Below, one piece after another: positions 7,599 to 16,900 of a DNA stretch of 64,000 nt. The notes beneath the pieces are model-generated. The model was not told where the DNA came from. It worked only from the letters and a program-made list of their open reading frames with translations, and did no database searches. Made by a program: the position numbers and the translations under genes. Origin of the DNA: Ignavibacteria bacterium (GTDB taxonomy: Bacteria > Bacteroidota > Ignavibacteria > Kapaibacteriales > UBA961). Numbering within the stretch: position 1 is the first letter of the stretch; each line of letters starts with the position of its first letter. The stretch is taken from NCBI GenBank assembly GCA_016720145.1, contig JADJXV010000026.1:75033-139032 (forward strand). The letters are read 5' to 3'.

Positions 7599-10091
7599 AT
7601 GAAAAAGCTACTACCCACTTTATTAAAATTCTTCTGTCTAATCCTGCTCTTCATTTTCACTACAACTAATAGCTATGGTATTAAATTTACTGCAATAAAA
7701 TCAGGAAATTACAGCAATCCAGCTATTTGGGATTTAGGGATTGCCCCGCCCTTTACAAATGATTCAAATGTTGTGTATATACCTGCTTTAATTACTATTA
7801 ACCTTGATAGTAATCTTGTCTATGAAGGGGTATCTGCTGCTTTAGTGATAGATGGATACATCACTTCTACGAAAAACATCTCGATAACGCTCAACAAAGC
7901 TCGTTTAAGTGGATTAGGTAGAATCATCGTTAATGAATTTCGTATAAATACAAACTCTTTCGTTTATTTTACAGGACAAATTACAGCAGAACATATTTAT
8001 ATAACAGATAGTTGTAGATTGAATGCTACTCTACAAGCAAATCAGACTCTTACCATCACGTCTTCCACTCTTACGTTCACGAAGGGTAGTTATTTGTGGT
8101 TAAAAAAGTCTGCAACTATTATCCTCGATGGCGGATCAATCCATACTGAGAATAAGAGTAGTCTTTATTCAAAAGAAACGTACAACGTTATCTACCAAGG
8201 TAATTCATCATCGACAGGAATAGAACTCTCCGGGTCAGGGTTAAATAATGTTACAATAGATGTCGATACGAATAATACCGTTACTTTGCTCTCGGACGTT
8301 ATGATTGCCGGCACTCTCGCCTTGAAAAAAGGGACATTGGTACTTGATTCGACTCTATTGACAATTAATGGAAGTATTGATACAGCAGGTAAAGGACATA
8401 TTGCTTCCGGTGAACATGCGAGGATAACGATAAATTCTGCTAATGGAACCTTGGGAGCATTGGACTTCGGCTCAACAATATCCCACCTTAAAAATCTAAG
8501 TATAAATGTAGGAAATAATAAAAAAGCATCAATACGCGGTTCCCTCTCAGTAGATGATAGTCTTGTTCTCAAAAATGGTACACTCACAATTAACGATGCA
8601 TCGCTCATTATCAAAAATATCTTCACTGGTAATGGCGCATTGCAGGGAAATAGAACAACCAATCTCATTCTTGATTCAAAAAGCAGTGCACCGATTTCTT
8701 TGCCCTATAGTGGACAAAGCATCCATGATCTTACCATTCTCGGTGAGGGAATTAGAGTTACTCCAGCTTCCTCGCTTACGATAGGTGGCGTTCTGTTCAT
8801 GAATACAAGTGGAAGTTTTAATCTCAATGGAAATACTTTAGTTCTCGATACCGGAAGCGTTGTATCTGGTAATGGTAAAATACTGGTCAATCCTGCTTCA
8901 AACATGACGATTCTTTCTTCGGGTGGTATTGGCTCGCTGCAAACGGTGGGTACATTAGGTAATCTAACGATAGATTGTAACGATAAAGTCGTACAACTTG
9001 CTACACCTCTTACGATAGCCGGAGTACTATCTTTAAAACATGGAGGATTGTCATGGTATGGTAATGAACTAACTATTAGGGGAGATATAGCTGCTAACGG
9101 ATCTGGACTTTTCTACTCAGATTCTACGTCGTCTCTCTCGATACTCACTCCGGCTCCGCCACAACGAGAAGTACCATTCGCTCCTGAACAAAATTCATTG
9201 AAAACAATGAAAATAAACATTGCTAATGGTGGATTTATGCGTGTTGGGTCTCTGGTGAGTATAAAAGATACGCTTATGTTTATCAAAGGATCATTAGATA
9301 TCGGCCAATCGGTACTTCGTATGGGTGAATCCGGGGTAATTCTTGGCGGTGGTAGCACTTCATACATCAACACCGAGTCGGATGGAGCAGTGGAAATAAA
9401 TGTACCGAATGGTATTAATCCGGTACTTTTCCCTCTCGGAACTTCAAAACACTATTCGCCTGCAAAAATCACCATAAACCCTGGGTCATCAAATCGAAAT
9501 ATTCAAGTAGGCGTGGTGAATTCTGTCAAATCCAGAGGGATATTAGGCGAAGATATTTCAAGCTCCCAACCCTTAGTTGGTGCTACATGGAATATTAGTT
9601 CGCAGAGTCAGGGAAATCTCAATGCAAAGATTCAACTACAGTGGACTTCCTTGATGGAAATGAATGGATTTAACCGTAAAACAGCATACATTTCACAATT
9701 TGGGAACGGGCTGTGGGATTCCAGCCCGGTGGATGAAGCGGTCGATATTTCAGATACAATTTACAGTCTAACAAGAAAGAGTGTATCTTCTTTCGGTAGC
9801 TTTTCAGTATTTGATATTAAGACCATTACCGGAGTGGACGAAGCTAATAGTGACAATTCTTTTGAACTACTATCACATCCATCAAGTAATGAAATTGAGA
9901 TTCGAAGTTTGAATTCTAGTCAGAAGCCACTCACCATTACTATCTACAATACACTCGGTCAGGTGATGGGAATCTACACTACCAATGGAACTACTACAAT
10001 AATTCCAACAACCAGCTTATTAACAGGTGTGTACATTATGGAATTGAAAAATGAGCAAATGAAAATGGTAAAGTCTTTTGTCTGGTTGTAA
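7599..10091 (+). CDS. Large T9SS-exported beta-helix/G8-like surface protein
   Basis: 830 residues. The signal peptide (LLKFFCLILLFIFTTTNSYG) is followed by a G8-like opening (SGNYSNPAIWDLG), common in secreted Bacteroidota proteins. The long central region repeats a pattern of LTING/LSLKKGTLVL strands, consistent with a right-handed beta-helix. The last ~85 residues (LTITIYNTLGQVMGIY ... GVYIMELKN ... KSFVWL) are a T9SS type A sorting domain. It is expected at the cell surface, in adhesion or polymer interaction; no catalytic residues can be named. The gene is flanked on both sides by direct copies of the same MITE-like element, so it could have moved with them. Confidence 0.8.
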   Translation: MKKLLPTLLKFFCLILLFIFTTTNSYGIKFTAIKSGNYSNPAIWDLGIAPPFTNDSNVVYIPALITINLDSNLVYEGVSAALVIDGYITSTKNISITLNKARLSGLGRIIVNEFRINTNSFVYFTGQITAEHIYITDSCRLNATLQANQTLTITSSTLTFTKGSYLWLKKSATIILDGGSIHTENKSSLYSKETYNVIYQGNSSSTGIELSGSGLNNVTIDVDTNNTVTLLSDVMIAGTLALKKGTLVLDSTLLTINGSIDTAGKGHIASGEHARITINSANGTLGALDFGSTISHLKNLSINVGNNKKASIRGSLSVDDSLVLKNGTLTINDASLIIKNIFTGNGALQGNRTTNLILDSKSSAPISLPYSGQSIHDLTILGEGIRVTPASSLTIGGVLFMNTSGSFNLNGNTLVLDTGSVVSGNGKILVNPASNMTILSSGGIGSLQTVGTLGNLTIDCNDKVVQLATPLTIAGVLSLKHGGLSWYGNELTIRGDIAANGSGLFYSDSTSSLSILTPAPPQREVPFAPEQNSLKTMKINIANGGFMRVGSLVSIKDTLMFIKGSLDIGQSVLRMGESGVILGGGSTSYINTESDGAVEINVPNGINPVLFPLGTSKHYSPAKITINPGSSNRNIQVGVVNSVKSRGILGEDISSSQPLVGATWNISSQSQGNLNAKIQLQWTSLMEMNGFNRKTAYISQFGNGLWDSSPVDEAVDISDTIYSLTRKSVSSFGSFSVFDIKTITGVDEANSDNSFELLSHPSSNEIEIRSLNSSQKPLTITIYNTLGQVMGIYTTNGTTTIIPTTSLLTGVYIMELKNEQMKMVKSFVWL

Positions 10092-10198
10092 GTATTGATG
10101 GTGAAAACAACAAGAAGCCAGATTTAAGAAAATTGTAGAATCAAGAACTTATATAATATCAGATTGCCAGAAAATGCAACTGACTGCTTGACCATACA

Positions 10199-10421
10199 TT
10201 CCCGTCCGGGCGGTTGTTACAACCGCCCGTCAATACTTGCCGCTGAAACGTACTGAAGGATAGCCACATCGAACGTTAGATACAGTAAAGCTATCGCATA
10301 CTGCTGAGATTTTGTAACTTGTAGTTGTAATAGGAAGTAACGACTTATTCGAAGTACGGACTAGCAGTACGTTTCATATTTAGGTGTTTTTGGTCTATTG
10401 TATCGACCGACCGGACGGGAA
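10199..10421 (+). mobile_element. MITE-like non-coding element, copy 2
   Basis: 223 bp from TTCCCGTCCG to CGGACGGGAA, same orientation as copy 1. The left end holds a near-perfect hairpin GGGCGGTTGT-t-ACAACCGCCC. A second inner pair, TGAAACGTACTG and CAGTACGTTTCA, is also inverted, so the element can fold as nested stems. Its right end stops 3 bp before the stop codon of the convergent membrane-protein gene. It fills most of the 10092-10423 gap. Confidence 0.75.
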
Positions 10422-10423
10422 AT

Positions 10424-10801
10424 TTACTTCTTGCCCTTCTTGATACTTGACCAAAGAATGAGGACTATGTTTGATAAAATAAATGGAAGCAGGAATCCTA
10501 TAAACTCTTTCCCTTGATGACACCTAATCACAGAGCTAAGAAAGTCATTATCTTGTATTCTCCATAATACAAGTAATAGTCCAAAATATGATAGCAAGAA
10601 GGATAGTAATAAAGCAATGGTGTCGGACCATTTAAATACTTTTGATACTACAAAAGCTATACAAACCATAAGAAAATATGCAGCAACTTGAAAAACAAAA
10701 GCAGCAGCAAATACGGATGAACCTGGTCTAACGATAGACGTGCTAATGAAAGACGAGATAAAGCAAAGACAGAATGAAATTACTATGTATCTGTATAACA
10801 T
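10424..10801 (-). CDS. Small integral membrane protein of unknown function
   Basis: 125 residues from the ATG at 10801 (MLYRYIVISF). The frame extends to 10987, but that extension translates the hairpin repeats and is probably not coding. Four hydrophobic stretches are visible: residues ~3-20, ~28-50, ~57-77 and ~99-118. The tail is basic (SSIKKGKK). I recognise no family. Its stop codon abuts the right end of MITE copy 2, so the insertion may have set or changed the C-terminus. Confidence 0.55.
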   Translation of the reverse strand: MLYRYIVISFCLCFISSFISTSIVRPGSSVFAAAFVFQVAAYFLMVCIAFVVSKVFKWSDTIALLLSFLLSYFGLLLVLWRIQDNDFLSSVIRCHQGKEFIGFLLPFILSNIVLILWSSIKKGKK

Positions 10802-10879
10802 GCTAGTTAGATTAATAAGAATTGAGAATTTTCTATCAAAATAGTAATTATAACTGACATTACTTACTCGCCATATTCT

Positions 10880-11008
10880 TCCATCACAGAGTGATGGCAC
10901 GTTTGTAGAAAAACACCCCCACCGGAATCCTCTTCGACCCCTATTGGGGTCGTACGTTCTGTTCTGTGTACATCTTGCTACAAACATTGAATCCCTCTGG
11001 GATTGAAG
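10880..11008. repeat. Cluster of three hairpin-tail repeats of different stem type
   Basis: 10880-10908 is a CCATCAC/GTGATGG copy with tail CACGTTTGTAG. 10935-10957 is a CGACCCC/GGGGTCG copy with a decayed tail (TACGTTCTG). 10978-11008, on the minus strand, is an AATCCC/GGGATT copy with an intact TGTTTGTAG tail followed by CAAGATG. Three stem alleles side by side show the family is modular. Confidence 0.75.
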
Positions 11009-11101
11009 AGGGGAATTTTCAGCTATTCGCGGAAGAAAATTTTCTCCTTCTCCAAAGAAAAGCTACTCACCATCGATTATAACATCCTACCGGACTAATA
11101 G

Positions 11102-12010
11102 TTAGACATATTCCCCCATCTTACTTGCCACATACCCCAATGCCGGCGCGTACGTTTCAATTCCATGTGCTACATTCTCGAATACTTTCACGTCTTTCAG
11201 ACTTTTGATGTGGAGTCGGGCGTTTTTTATGGATGTTTCGTAGGGAAAGAGCAGGTCTTTGTCGCCTTCGATGAGATAGGTCGGGACGGTGACGCCTTGA
11301 AGTTCGACGGCCATGTTGTAGGGTTTTTGGGTGTTGTCTTTGTAGCGGGTGAGGGCGAACACTTCATAGTCGATGAGGAGCTGTTCTGCGGTAGGGGAAA
11401 GCTTTTGGTGCGGCTTACAGAAGATAGCATTATCGAGAAATGCCCGCACATTCTTCTCTTTGGGAGAAATAATGGGTAAGAGGTTGTAATATAAATTCTT
11501 GAGTGACATAGAAAACGGCTGCACACACCCCGGATTGAGTAAAAAAGCGGCTTTGATACGTCCAGGAAAGACAAGGCATGCTTTCATGCAGATAAGCCCG
11601 CCGAAGGATGCGCCCGCGATACATGCTTTGTCAATCGAGAGGGCATTGAAGAGTTCGAGCGCCCATTCTCCAAAGCCGAGCGAATGGATATCGGGCGTGT
11701 TGCCATCGCTGAGATTCGGCAAACCATTCGTTTCGACGAGATAGATCTTGTGCGTCGTGCCAAAGCTATCCAATGCGCGGTCCAAGTCCCAAAAGAGAGA
11801 AGTAGTGCGCGCTCCGGGAAAGATAACGAGGGTGTCTTTGGTGTTGCTATCGGTATGGAGTCCCCACACATGCGTCTTGCCTAAGCTAGTGTTGACGGTG
11901 AACCGCTGATACGTGCGTCCATTAGCTGTTTCGAGGGAATGCACCCAGCGTTCGAACCATTGTTTGTCGGTGGGTATGTCTTTGAAGTACGATTGTTTAA
12001 AGATGTTCAT
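11102..12010 (-). CDS. Alpha/beta-hydrolase fold protein
   Basis: 302 residues. The nucleophile elbow GASFGG lies near residue 136, the acidic residue is probably in EGDKD (~254), and the His is in VAHGIE (~287), giving a complete Ser-Asp-His triad in family order. An oxyanion segment LVIFPGARTTS precedes it. No signal peptide, so it is cytoplasmic. Substrate unknown: esterase, lipase or small-molecule hydrolase are all possible. Monocistronic, with hairpin repeats on both sides. GC content is somewhat higher than in the flanking genes, by eye. Confidence 0.8.
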   Translation of the reverse strand: MNIFKQSYFKDIPTDKQWFERWVHSLETANGRTYQRFTVNTSLGKTHVWGLHTDSNTKDTLVIFPGARTTSLFWDLDRALDSFGTTHKIYLVETNGLPNLSDGNTPDIHSLGFGEWALELFNALSIDKACIAGASFGGLICMKACLVFPGRIKAAFLLNPGCVQPFSMSLKNLYYNLLPIISPKEKNVRAFLDNAIFCKPHQKLSPTAEQLLIDYEVFALTRYKDNTQKPYNMAVELQGVTVPTYLIEGDKDLLFPYETSIKNARLHIKSLKDVKVFENVAHGIETYAPALGYVASKMGEYV

Positions 12011-12078
12011 AGGTTTGAATTGAATAGTGCAACATTTTAAGGGCGAAATTACAGAGGATTTGGGAAATAACGGTTTTT

Positions 12079-12302
12079 GCTACAAACAGGTCGCCCCGAA
12101 GGGGCTAAATGGACATTATTGTGGTGCTTTTGCTACAAACAGGTCGCCCCGAAGGGGCTAAATATCAGATGTAGCCCCATCGGGGCGACCTGTTTGTAGC
12201 AAAGCGTATCCCCATGATATATTTAGCCCCATTGGGGCGACCTGTTTGTATTAAGGCGAATTTCCCAATGAAATGTAGCCCCATCGGGGCGACCTGTTGG
12301 TA
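12079..12302. repeat. Five hairpin-tail repeats, GCCCC-stem type, in both orientations
   Basis: Copies 12079-12110 and 12132-12163 read tail-first (GCTACAAACAGGTCGCCCC, loop, GGGGC). Copies 12171-12203, 12221-12250 and 12274-12302 read stem-first (GCCCC-at-CGGGGC-GACC-TGTTTGTAG). The fourth has a changed tail end and the fifth has TGTTGGTAA. Loops vary (GAA, CAT, CATT) while the stems stay complementary. They fill the 12011-12320 gap between two genes that are both transcribed leftward. Confidence 0.88.
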
Positions 12303-12320
12303 ACCAATACATCATTCTTC

Positions 12321-12370
12321 CCTACGCCTGGACGGCAACGGGTGTCCGCAGGCGAGGATTGGAATATAAC
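12321..12370 (+). repeat. ~50-bp GC-rich hairpin repeat, copy 1 of 3
   Basis: CGCCTG ... CAGGCG encloses GAC ... GTC and a GGCAACGGGT loop, so the unit can fold into a stem-loop. Related copies occur at 46406-46457 (opposite strand) and 47278-47325. It lies 18 bp after the end of the DUF5686 gene and could serve as its terminator, though there is no T run. Confidence 0.65.
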
Positions 12371-12388
12371 TGAGGGGAACCCAATCAA

Positions 12389-14797
12389 TTAAAACGGAAG
12401 CGACACGCCGAGTCCCCATTTGAAATTGCCTGCGCCGAGATTGCCGACGCCGAAGCGGGCATCGAAGCGGAGGAAAATCACATTGCTGATGAAGGTGGGG
12501 ATGCGGGCGAGACCGAAGCCGACTTCGGAATACCAGTCATCGCCGGTGGGGAGGTATCCTGTTACGCGCGAACGCCAGCGACCGCTTGCTGCTGCGCCGA
12601 TGAGGTCGATGCCGCGGCCTTCGTAGAGCGGTAAGCCAATAGCGCGCCACCAGATATCGGTGAAGTTGATTTCGGCGGTGAGAGCGGTGTATTCGGTGCC
12701 GCCGTAGAGGCCGATGGGCGCCGAACCGAAATTCCCGAAGATAGTAGCTTGTGCTAATTGCGCTTTTTGGCGGAATTGATATTGGATGGGAATGTCACCG
12801 GTTGCAATTCCTGCTTCTACAAGTGCATGGAGTGAAATAGGTGAGTAGCCGGTGGGGATAAGCGAGAACATTGCTTCGCCCGCTACTTCGAGCGAACGGA
12901 AGGGTTTGCTCAGTGTGTATTCATCGCCGTAGAGTCCTGCAATACCAAGCGAGTACATTGGTCTGCCATTGAAGGCGATGCTGAAGACATTACCCCATTT
13001 TGCGCTGATACCGAGTGTGCGATAGGAGCCCTCGACGATTGCAGGGTTCGAGCGCCAGCCGCCTTCGGTAAATATCGAACGTTTGGTAAGATTGGTGGTG
13101 GAGAATTGACGGGAGAATTCTGCTTCTGCTTCGAGATTAATACCCCAAATTGTGCCCTTGGCATTCACCGAAAAACCGTCTGAGCGGAAATAATCGTAAT
13201 AATCTTCATGTTCGAGTGCTGAGCTAAGTGTATTAAGTGATGTAATATACGAGCGATCACTGCTATTGGTACCTTGCCATGAAAAGATCTTGCCGGAGAC
13301 TGAGTAGCGTTTCATCGAATCGAGATAAGCCGTGAGTCCCGCTTCGCCCATGTACCGGTGAATGCCCAAGCTATAAGCGCCTTTGGTGGAGAAGGAGAAT
13401 TGTTTGAGCGAGGAGGTTTGTTCGGCACCGAGGATGATACTGCCGACTCTATTGAACTCAATAACAGGTCCATAGCTGAATTTGACAAGGGAGTTAAGCA
13501 CTGAGTCGGGTGGTGTGGCGGCGACCAAGCTGTCGATGCGGTGATAAATGTCTTTTTCACGATCGGTGAGCTCCTGGAGGGAATTTTTCTCCCAGAATTC
13601 ACTTTTGGTGGAATCTGCCTGTGGTGCGACAGTGATGCGGCGACGTTCATCGCCAAAGACAGAATCGGGGATTGGTTCATTGAGCTTAATGTCACTATAA
13701 ATACTAGTCGCGATGACATCTGCGCCGAATTCCACAAAATTTTTCACAATTTCTACCTTTGCCTTGGCTGTCACCTGCAAATAGGTTGGCTGCCACATAT
13801 CTTTTTGAATTTCCTCATACTTTTGCACATAGCGCATGTTCTTGACAAAGCTAATTGCCGTTGCTTCGCTTGGAGAAAGGTCAGCTTCAACGAGATTATA
13901 CGTCCCTTCGATGATTTTGAGAGTACCACGGAAGGCAGGAAGGAGGGTGCTGTTGGGTTCGACCGAAATGACGTAGACGTATTTATCTCCATACGTAGTG
14001 CGCTCTTGCAGTGAAAATGTATAGCGTGAAAAAGGATCCGATGAGAGTGGAGAAAGAATATCAGCGCTCACGATTTTGATCGTCTCGTCATAAAAACTGA
14101 TAAAATTTGCGATGGTGAGGAGATTTTGCTGTTTGGCTAAATTCGCCGTTTGCCTGCGTTGGAGAATTTCTGCGTGGTATCGTTTGTTCACATTATCGCG
14201 TGAAATTTTTGAGTAGGTCTCCATGATATAGAGTGAGTTTTTTTCATCAAGCTCGCCCCCTATACCGAATTGAACGCGATTCTGCCCGCCTTGCCGATTA
14301 TTGGGTACTTGTTGACCGCCGGTACCGACGCCTTTTCCTTCGAGTTCGAGATTGAATTTAGAATACAGCACTCCGGTGAACGAACTGATTCGTTTGAGGT
14401 TTGCTCCTTTCCGTTCGATAGCGCGTCGGATGACATTCTCGGCGGATATTTCGCCGGTGATTTGGACGGATTTCATACCGACGGGAGAGGGCTTGAGGGA
14501 AATGGTGAGTTGGGTGGACGACTCTTGAACTGAAAATTTTTGATTGACATAACCTAATGATTTAACTTCAATTGTATAATTTCCCTTAGGCATTGGGATC
14601 CGAAAAAAACCATTACTGCCGGAATAGCTTCCACGCCTCGTATCAAGGACTCGAATAGATGCACCTATGATTGGTTTTTTGGTATCTGTATCTATTATTG
14701 TGCCTTGGATGGTGAAGTTTTCTTCTGCGTTGAGGGAGAGGGAGTAAGTAATCAGATATAATACTGTGATGACAAAACTATGGACTAGAGATTTCAT
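12389..14797 (-). CDS. DUF5686 outer-membrane protein with carboxypeptidase-like regulatory domain
   Basis: 802 residues from the ATG at 14797, chosen for its AGGATG ribosome-binding site and signal peptide (FVITVLYLITYSLSLNA). Residues ~27-105 form a CarboxypepD_reg-like beta-sandwich (IQGTIIDTDTKKPIIGASI), as found at the N-terminus of TonB-dependent receptors. The rest follows DUF5686: ENVIRRAIERK, then a long region ending in alternating beta strands (GVGNLGAGNFKWGLGVSLPF) typical of a C-terminal outer-membrane barrel with terminal Phe. No plug-barrel TonB box is seen. Function is unknown in the family; an outer-membrane channel or assembly role is plausible. Monocistronic. Confidence 0.8.
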   Translation of the reverse strand: MKSLVHSFVITVLYLITYSLSLNAEENFTIQGTIIDTDTKKPIIGASIRVLDTRRGSYSGSNGFFRIPMPKGNYTIEVKSLGYVNQKFSVQESSTQLTISLKPSPVGMKSVQITGEISAENVIRRAIERKGANLKRISSFTGVLYSKFNLELEGKGVGTGGQQVPNNRQGGQNRVQFGIGGELDEKNSLYIMETYSKISRDNVNKRYHAEILQRRQTANLAKQQNLLTIANFISFYDETIKIVSADILSPLSSDPFSRYTFSLQERTTYGDKYVYVISVEPNSTLLPAFRGTLKIIEGTYNLVEADLSPSEATAISFVKNMRYVQKYEEIQKDMWQPTYLQVTAKAKVEIVKNFVEFGADVIATSIYSDIKLNEPIPDSVFGDERRRITVAPQADSTKSEFWEKNSLQELTDREKDIYHRIDSLVAATPPDSVLNSLVKFSYGPVIEFNRVGSIILGAEQTSSLKQFSFSTKGAYSLGIHRYMGEAGLTAYLDSMKRYSVSGKIFSWQGTNSSDRSYITSLNTLSSALEHEDYYDYFRSDGFSVNAKGTIWGINLEAEAEFSRQFSTTNLTKRSIFTEGGWRSNPAIVEGSYRTLGISAKWGNVFSIAFNGRPMYSLGIAGLYGDEYTLSKPFRSLEVAGEAMFSLIPTGYSPISLHALVEAGIATGDIPIQYQFRQKAQLAQATIFGNFGSAPIGLYGGTEYTALTAEINFTDIWWRAIGLPLYEGRGIDLIGAAASGRWRSRVTGYLPTGDDWYSEVGFGLARIPTFISNVIFLRFDARFGVGNLGAGNFKWGLGVSLPF

Positions 14798-14907
14798 TAA
14801 ATTGCATCCTGTTTGATTAAAAATGACATTATGGTAGAAGCTCATAAACGAGTGCGCGCTATAACGACAGCTTGTAGAATTTAGTTGCTTAAAGAAAGAA
14901 AATAAAA

Positions 14908-15252
14908 ATGAATGGACTCTGGAATACGCTGATTCTGCTAGTGGGCAGTAATATTTTTATGACGTTTGCCTGGTACGGGCATTTAAAAAACAAAGAACTG
15001 CCTCTTTGGAAAGCAGTTCTTATGAGCTGGGGTATCGCATTTTTTGAGTATTTATTGATGATTCCTGCCAATCGTCTCGGCTATCAGGTAGCGAGTGCGT
15101 CGCAATTAAAGATCATGCAGGAGGCGATTACGCTTGTGATTTTTGTCGGCTTTGCCGTGCTCTATTTAAAAGAACCTCTTCGATGGAATATGCTGGTATC
15201 ACTTGGCTTAGTCGGTGCAGCAGTATTCTTTGCATTCCACAAGTGGGAATAA
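14908..15252 (+). CDS. DMT-superfamily small membrane protein (DUF486)
   Basis: 114 residues with four transmembrane helices (about 5-22, 34-55, 70-88, 93-110). The patterns TFAWYGHLK, FFEYLLMIPANRLGY and FVGFAVLYLKEPL are typical of DUF486, a four-helix branch of the drug/metabolite transporter superfamily. Substrate unknown; such proteins usually act as dimers. Its TAA is directly followed by the TTA stop of the convergent MlaD-like gene with no space between. Confidence 0.85.
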   Translation: MNGLWNTLILLVGSNIFMTFAWYGHLKNKELPLWKAVLMSWGIAFFEYLLMIPANRLGYQVASASQLKIMQEAITLVIFVGFAVLYLKEPLRWNMLVSLGLVGAAVFFAFHKWE

Positions 15253-16197
15253 TTACGGACGAGTGCCGAGGCGAAGATTGACATTTACTCCATGTTCGTA
15301 TGCTTTATCAATGAAATCATGAAGCTTGATAATTGTTGAGTCTAATTTCACAGAAAATTCTTTATCGTAGAGTAGCTTAGTTACAACCCCGCTTCCTGTC
15401 TTGAGATCGTTGACCGTCTTGCGAACATCTGTAATAAGTCCATCGGCATTATTGAGAGTGCCGTCAGTTTTGGTGATTAGATTTTGCACTGATATGGTGG
15501 TAGCATCTAATTTCCCTAGCAGCTCGCGTACTTTCGGTTCGTTGACTTGTACTGCTTGTCTTAGATCAACAGATAGTGCTTTTAAGTTATTCAAAGTGGC
15601 TTGAAGCTCGGGTTTGTTTTGTTGAATGAATGTGTTCAATCCGATAACGAGTTGATTGGTATTATCAATAGCTTCCCTCATCTGGGCGACGACTTTCCCA
15701 TCTGCGAGTAGGTTGGTTGCAGCGGCAGTGATTGTATCGAGACGTTTAATAAGGATTCTTGCATCCGTGCCGAGATCTCCTACCATAGCAATTAGTTCTG
15801 TAGCATCCGTTGCTATGGTGCCTTTGATTTCTGATTGTGGGTTAAATGTACCAGCGATACCGGGCGCAAGATCGATTTTTTTCCCTCCTGTTATTTCGAG
15901 CATAGAGATACGTGCTGAAATATCAGAATGAAAGTCAGAAATATCATCGATAGCAGCTTGAACAAGCACGCCTGATTTATCATTTTTGACTGATAGCACG
16001 GTGCCACGTTTTACTCCATTGACCATCACAGAGGACGAAACATCGATTCCACCTGAAGATGGAAACTTCATACTAATAATCTGTTGCGTACCGGAGACAA
16101 TCCAGCCGCGCCCTAGTGAAATTCCGATGATGAGAATAATCAATGAAAGCAGAGAAACGATACCGACTTTAATTTCTGTTGAACGCTTGGAAGTCAT
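15253..16197 (-). CDS. MlaD-like MCE-domain lipid-transport protein
   Basis: 314 residues: one N-terminal membrane helix (VGIVSLLSLIILIIGISLG) and then an MCE domain (~38-115) with VMVNGVKRGTVLSV and EITGGKKIDL. A long helical and partly coiled C-terminal region follows (residues ~130-290; repeated NNLKAL and LLGKLDAT heptads). MCE proteins form hexameric rings that pass phospholipids between membranes with the MlaE/MlaF ABC core. The partner genes are not next to it here. It is downstream of ssb on the same strand, separated by a terminator. Confidence 0.85.
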   Translation of the reverse strand: MTSKRSTEIKVGIVSLLSLIILIIGISLGRGWIVSGTQQIISMKFPSSGGIDVSSSVMVNGVKRGTVLSVKNDKSGVLVQAAIDDISDFHSDISARISMLEITGGKKIDLAPGIAGTFNPQSEIKGTIATDATELIAMVGDLGTDARILIKRLDTITAAATNLLADGKVVAQMREAIDNTNQLVIGLNTFIQQNKPELQATLNNLKALSVDLRQAVQVNEPKVRELLGKLDATTISVQNLITKTDGTLNNADGLITDVRKTVNDLKTGSGVVTKLLYDKEFSVKLDSTIIKLHDFIDKAYEHGVNVNLRLGTRP

Positions 16198-16231
16198 AGT
16201 GTATATTATATTTAAGAATTGAACCGAAGTA

Positions 16232-16262
16232 TAAAAAAAGCCCTTCGCAAAAGGGCTTTTGG
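16232..16262 (-). terminator. Rho-independent terminator of ssb
   Basis: On the minus strand, AAAAGCCCTTTTGCGAAGGGCTTTTTTT: a GCCCTT/AAGGGC stem followed by seven T. It lies about 27 bp after the ssb stop codon and separates ssb from the MlaD-like gene. Confidence 0.88.
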
Positions 16263-16288
16263 TTCGTATAACGCGACCCGTAATTTAT

Positions 16289-16702
16289 TTAGAATGGAAT
16301 GTCATCATTTGGATGTTGAGGCTCTGCTGATTGATGATCTTCTGTTGACTGTTGTGAACTACCGACTTGTCTTCCATCGAGGAGGAGGAGATTGTCTGCC
16401 ATGATTTCTGTATAATATCTTCGGGTACCGGAAGTATCATCAAATACTCGATTCTGAATTTTACCTTCAACATAAATCCGTGAGCCTCGATGTACATGAC
16501 GGTGCATAATATCAGCAAGTCCTCGCCATGCTATGACAGTATGCCAATCTGTATGCTCTTGGATATTACCGTCTTTATCTTTCCACGTTTCGGTAGTTGC
16601 AAGTCGTAACGTAGCAACAGGAACCCCGCTTGGAGTGAAATTCATTTCAGGGTCTTTCCCTACATTACCGATAAGCATTACTTTATTAAGTGATCTCGAC
16701 AT
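16289..16702 (-). CDS. ssb: Single-stranded DNA-binding protein
   Basis: 137 residues. The OB fold starts with LNKVMLIGNVGKDPEM, and the core has the usual HTDWHTVIAW and GSRIYVEGKIQ segments. A short flexible linker (~108-130) ends in the acidic tip NDDIPF, which docks replication and repair partners. It coats single-stranded DNA as a tetramer. It lies in its own unit with a terminator downstream, just beyond the flagellar cluster. Confidence 0.95.
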   Translation of the reverse strand: MSRSLNKVMLIGNVGKDPEMNFTPSGVPVATLRLATTETWKDKDGNIQEHTDWHTVIAWRGLADIMHRHVHRGSRIYVEGKIQNRVFDDTSGTRRYYTEIMADNLLLLDGRQVGSSQQSTEDHQSAEPQHPNDDIPF

Positions 16703-16900
16703 TATCGTACCTCACTAAATTGTACAATAAAAATATAGATAAATAATTAGGTTATCCTAAAAAAGTAGAATAGCTTTTTGCAAAATAGAAAATATTTTGC
16801 AAAAAGCTACTAAAAATTTAAATTCGACTTGGTAATTGTATGAAAACACAAGTTGAATTGTGAGAGTACATAAATCGATCTTCATTTTGGAAGATACTTT

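Noticed and set aside
8192..9373. Minus-strand ORFs of 66-158 codons inside the T9SS gene
   Set aside because: Shadow frames of a long repetitive beta-helix coding sequence on the other strand.
10802..10987. N-terminal extension of the small membrane protein
   Set aside because: The extra codons read through hairpin-tail repeats and are not signal-like.
4091..12302. Hairpin-tail repeats as classical REP elements with a RAYT transposase
   Set aside because: The constant block is after the stem and longer than the REP tetranucleotide, and no RAYT-type gene is in the window. Cannot be excluded genome-wide.
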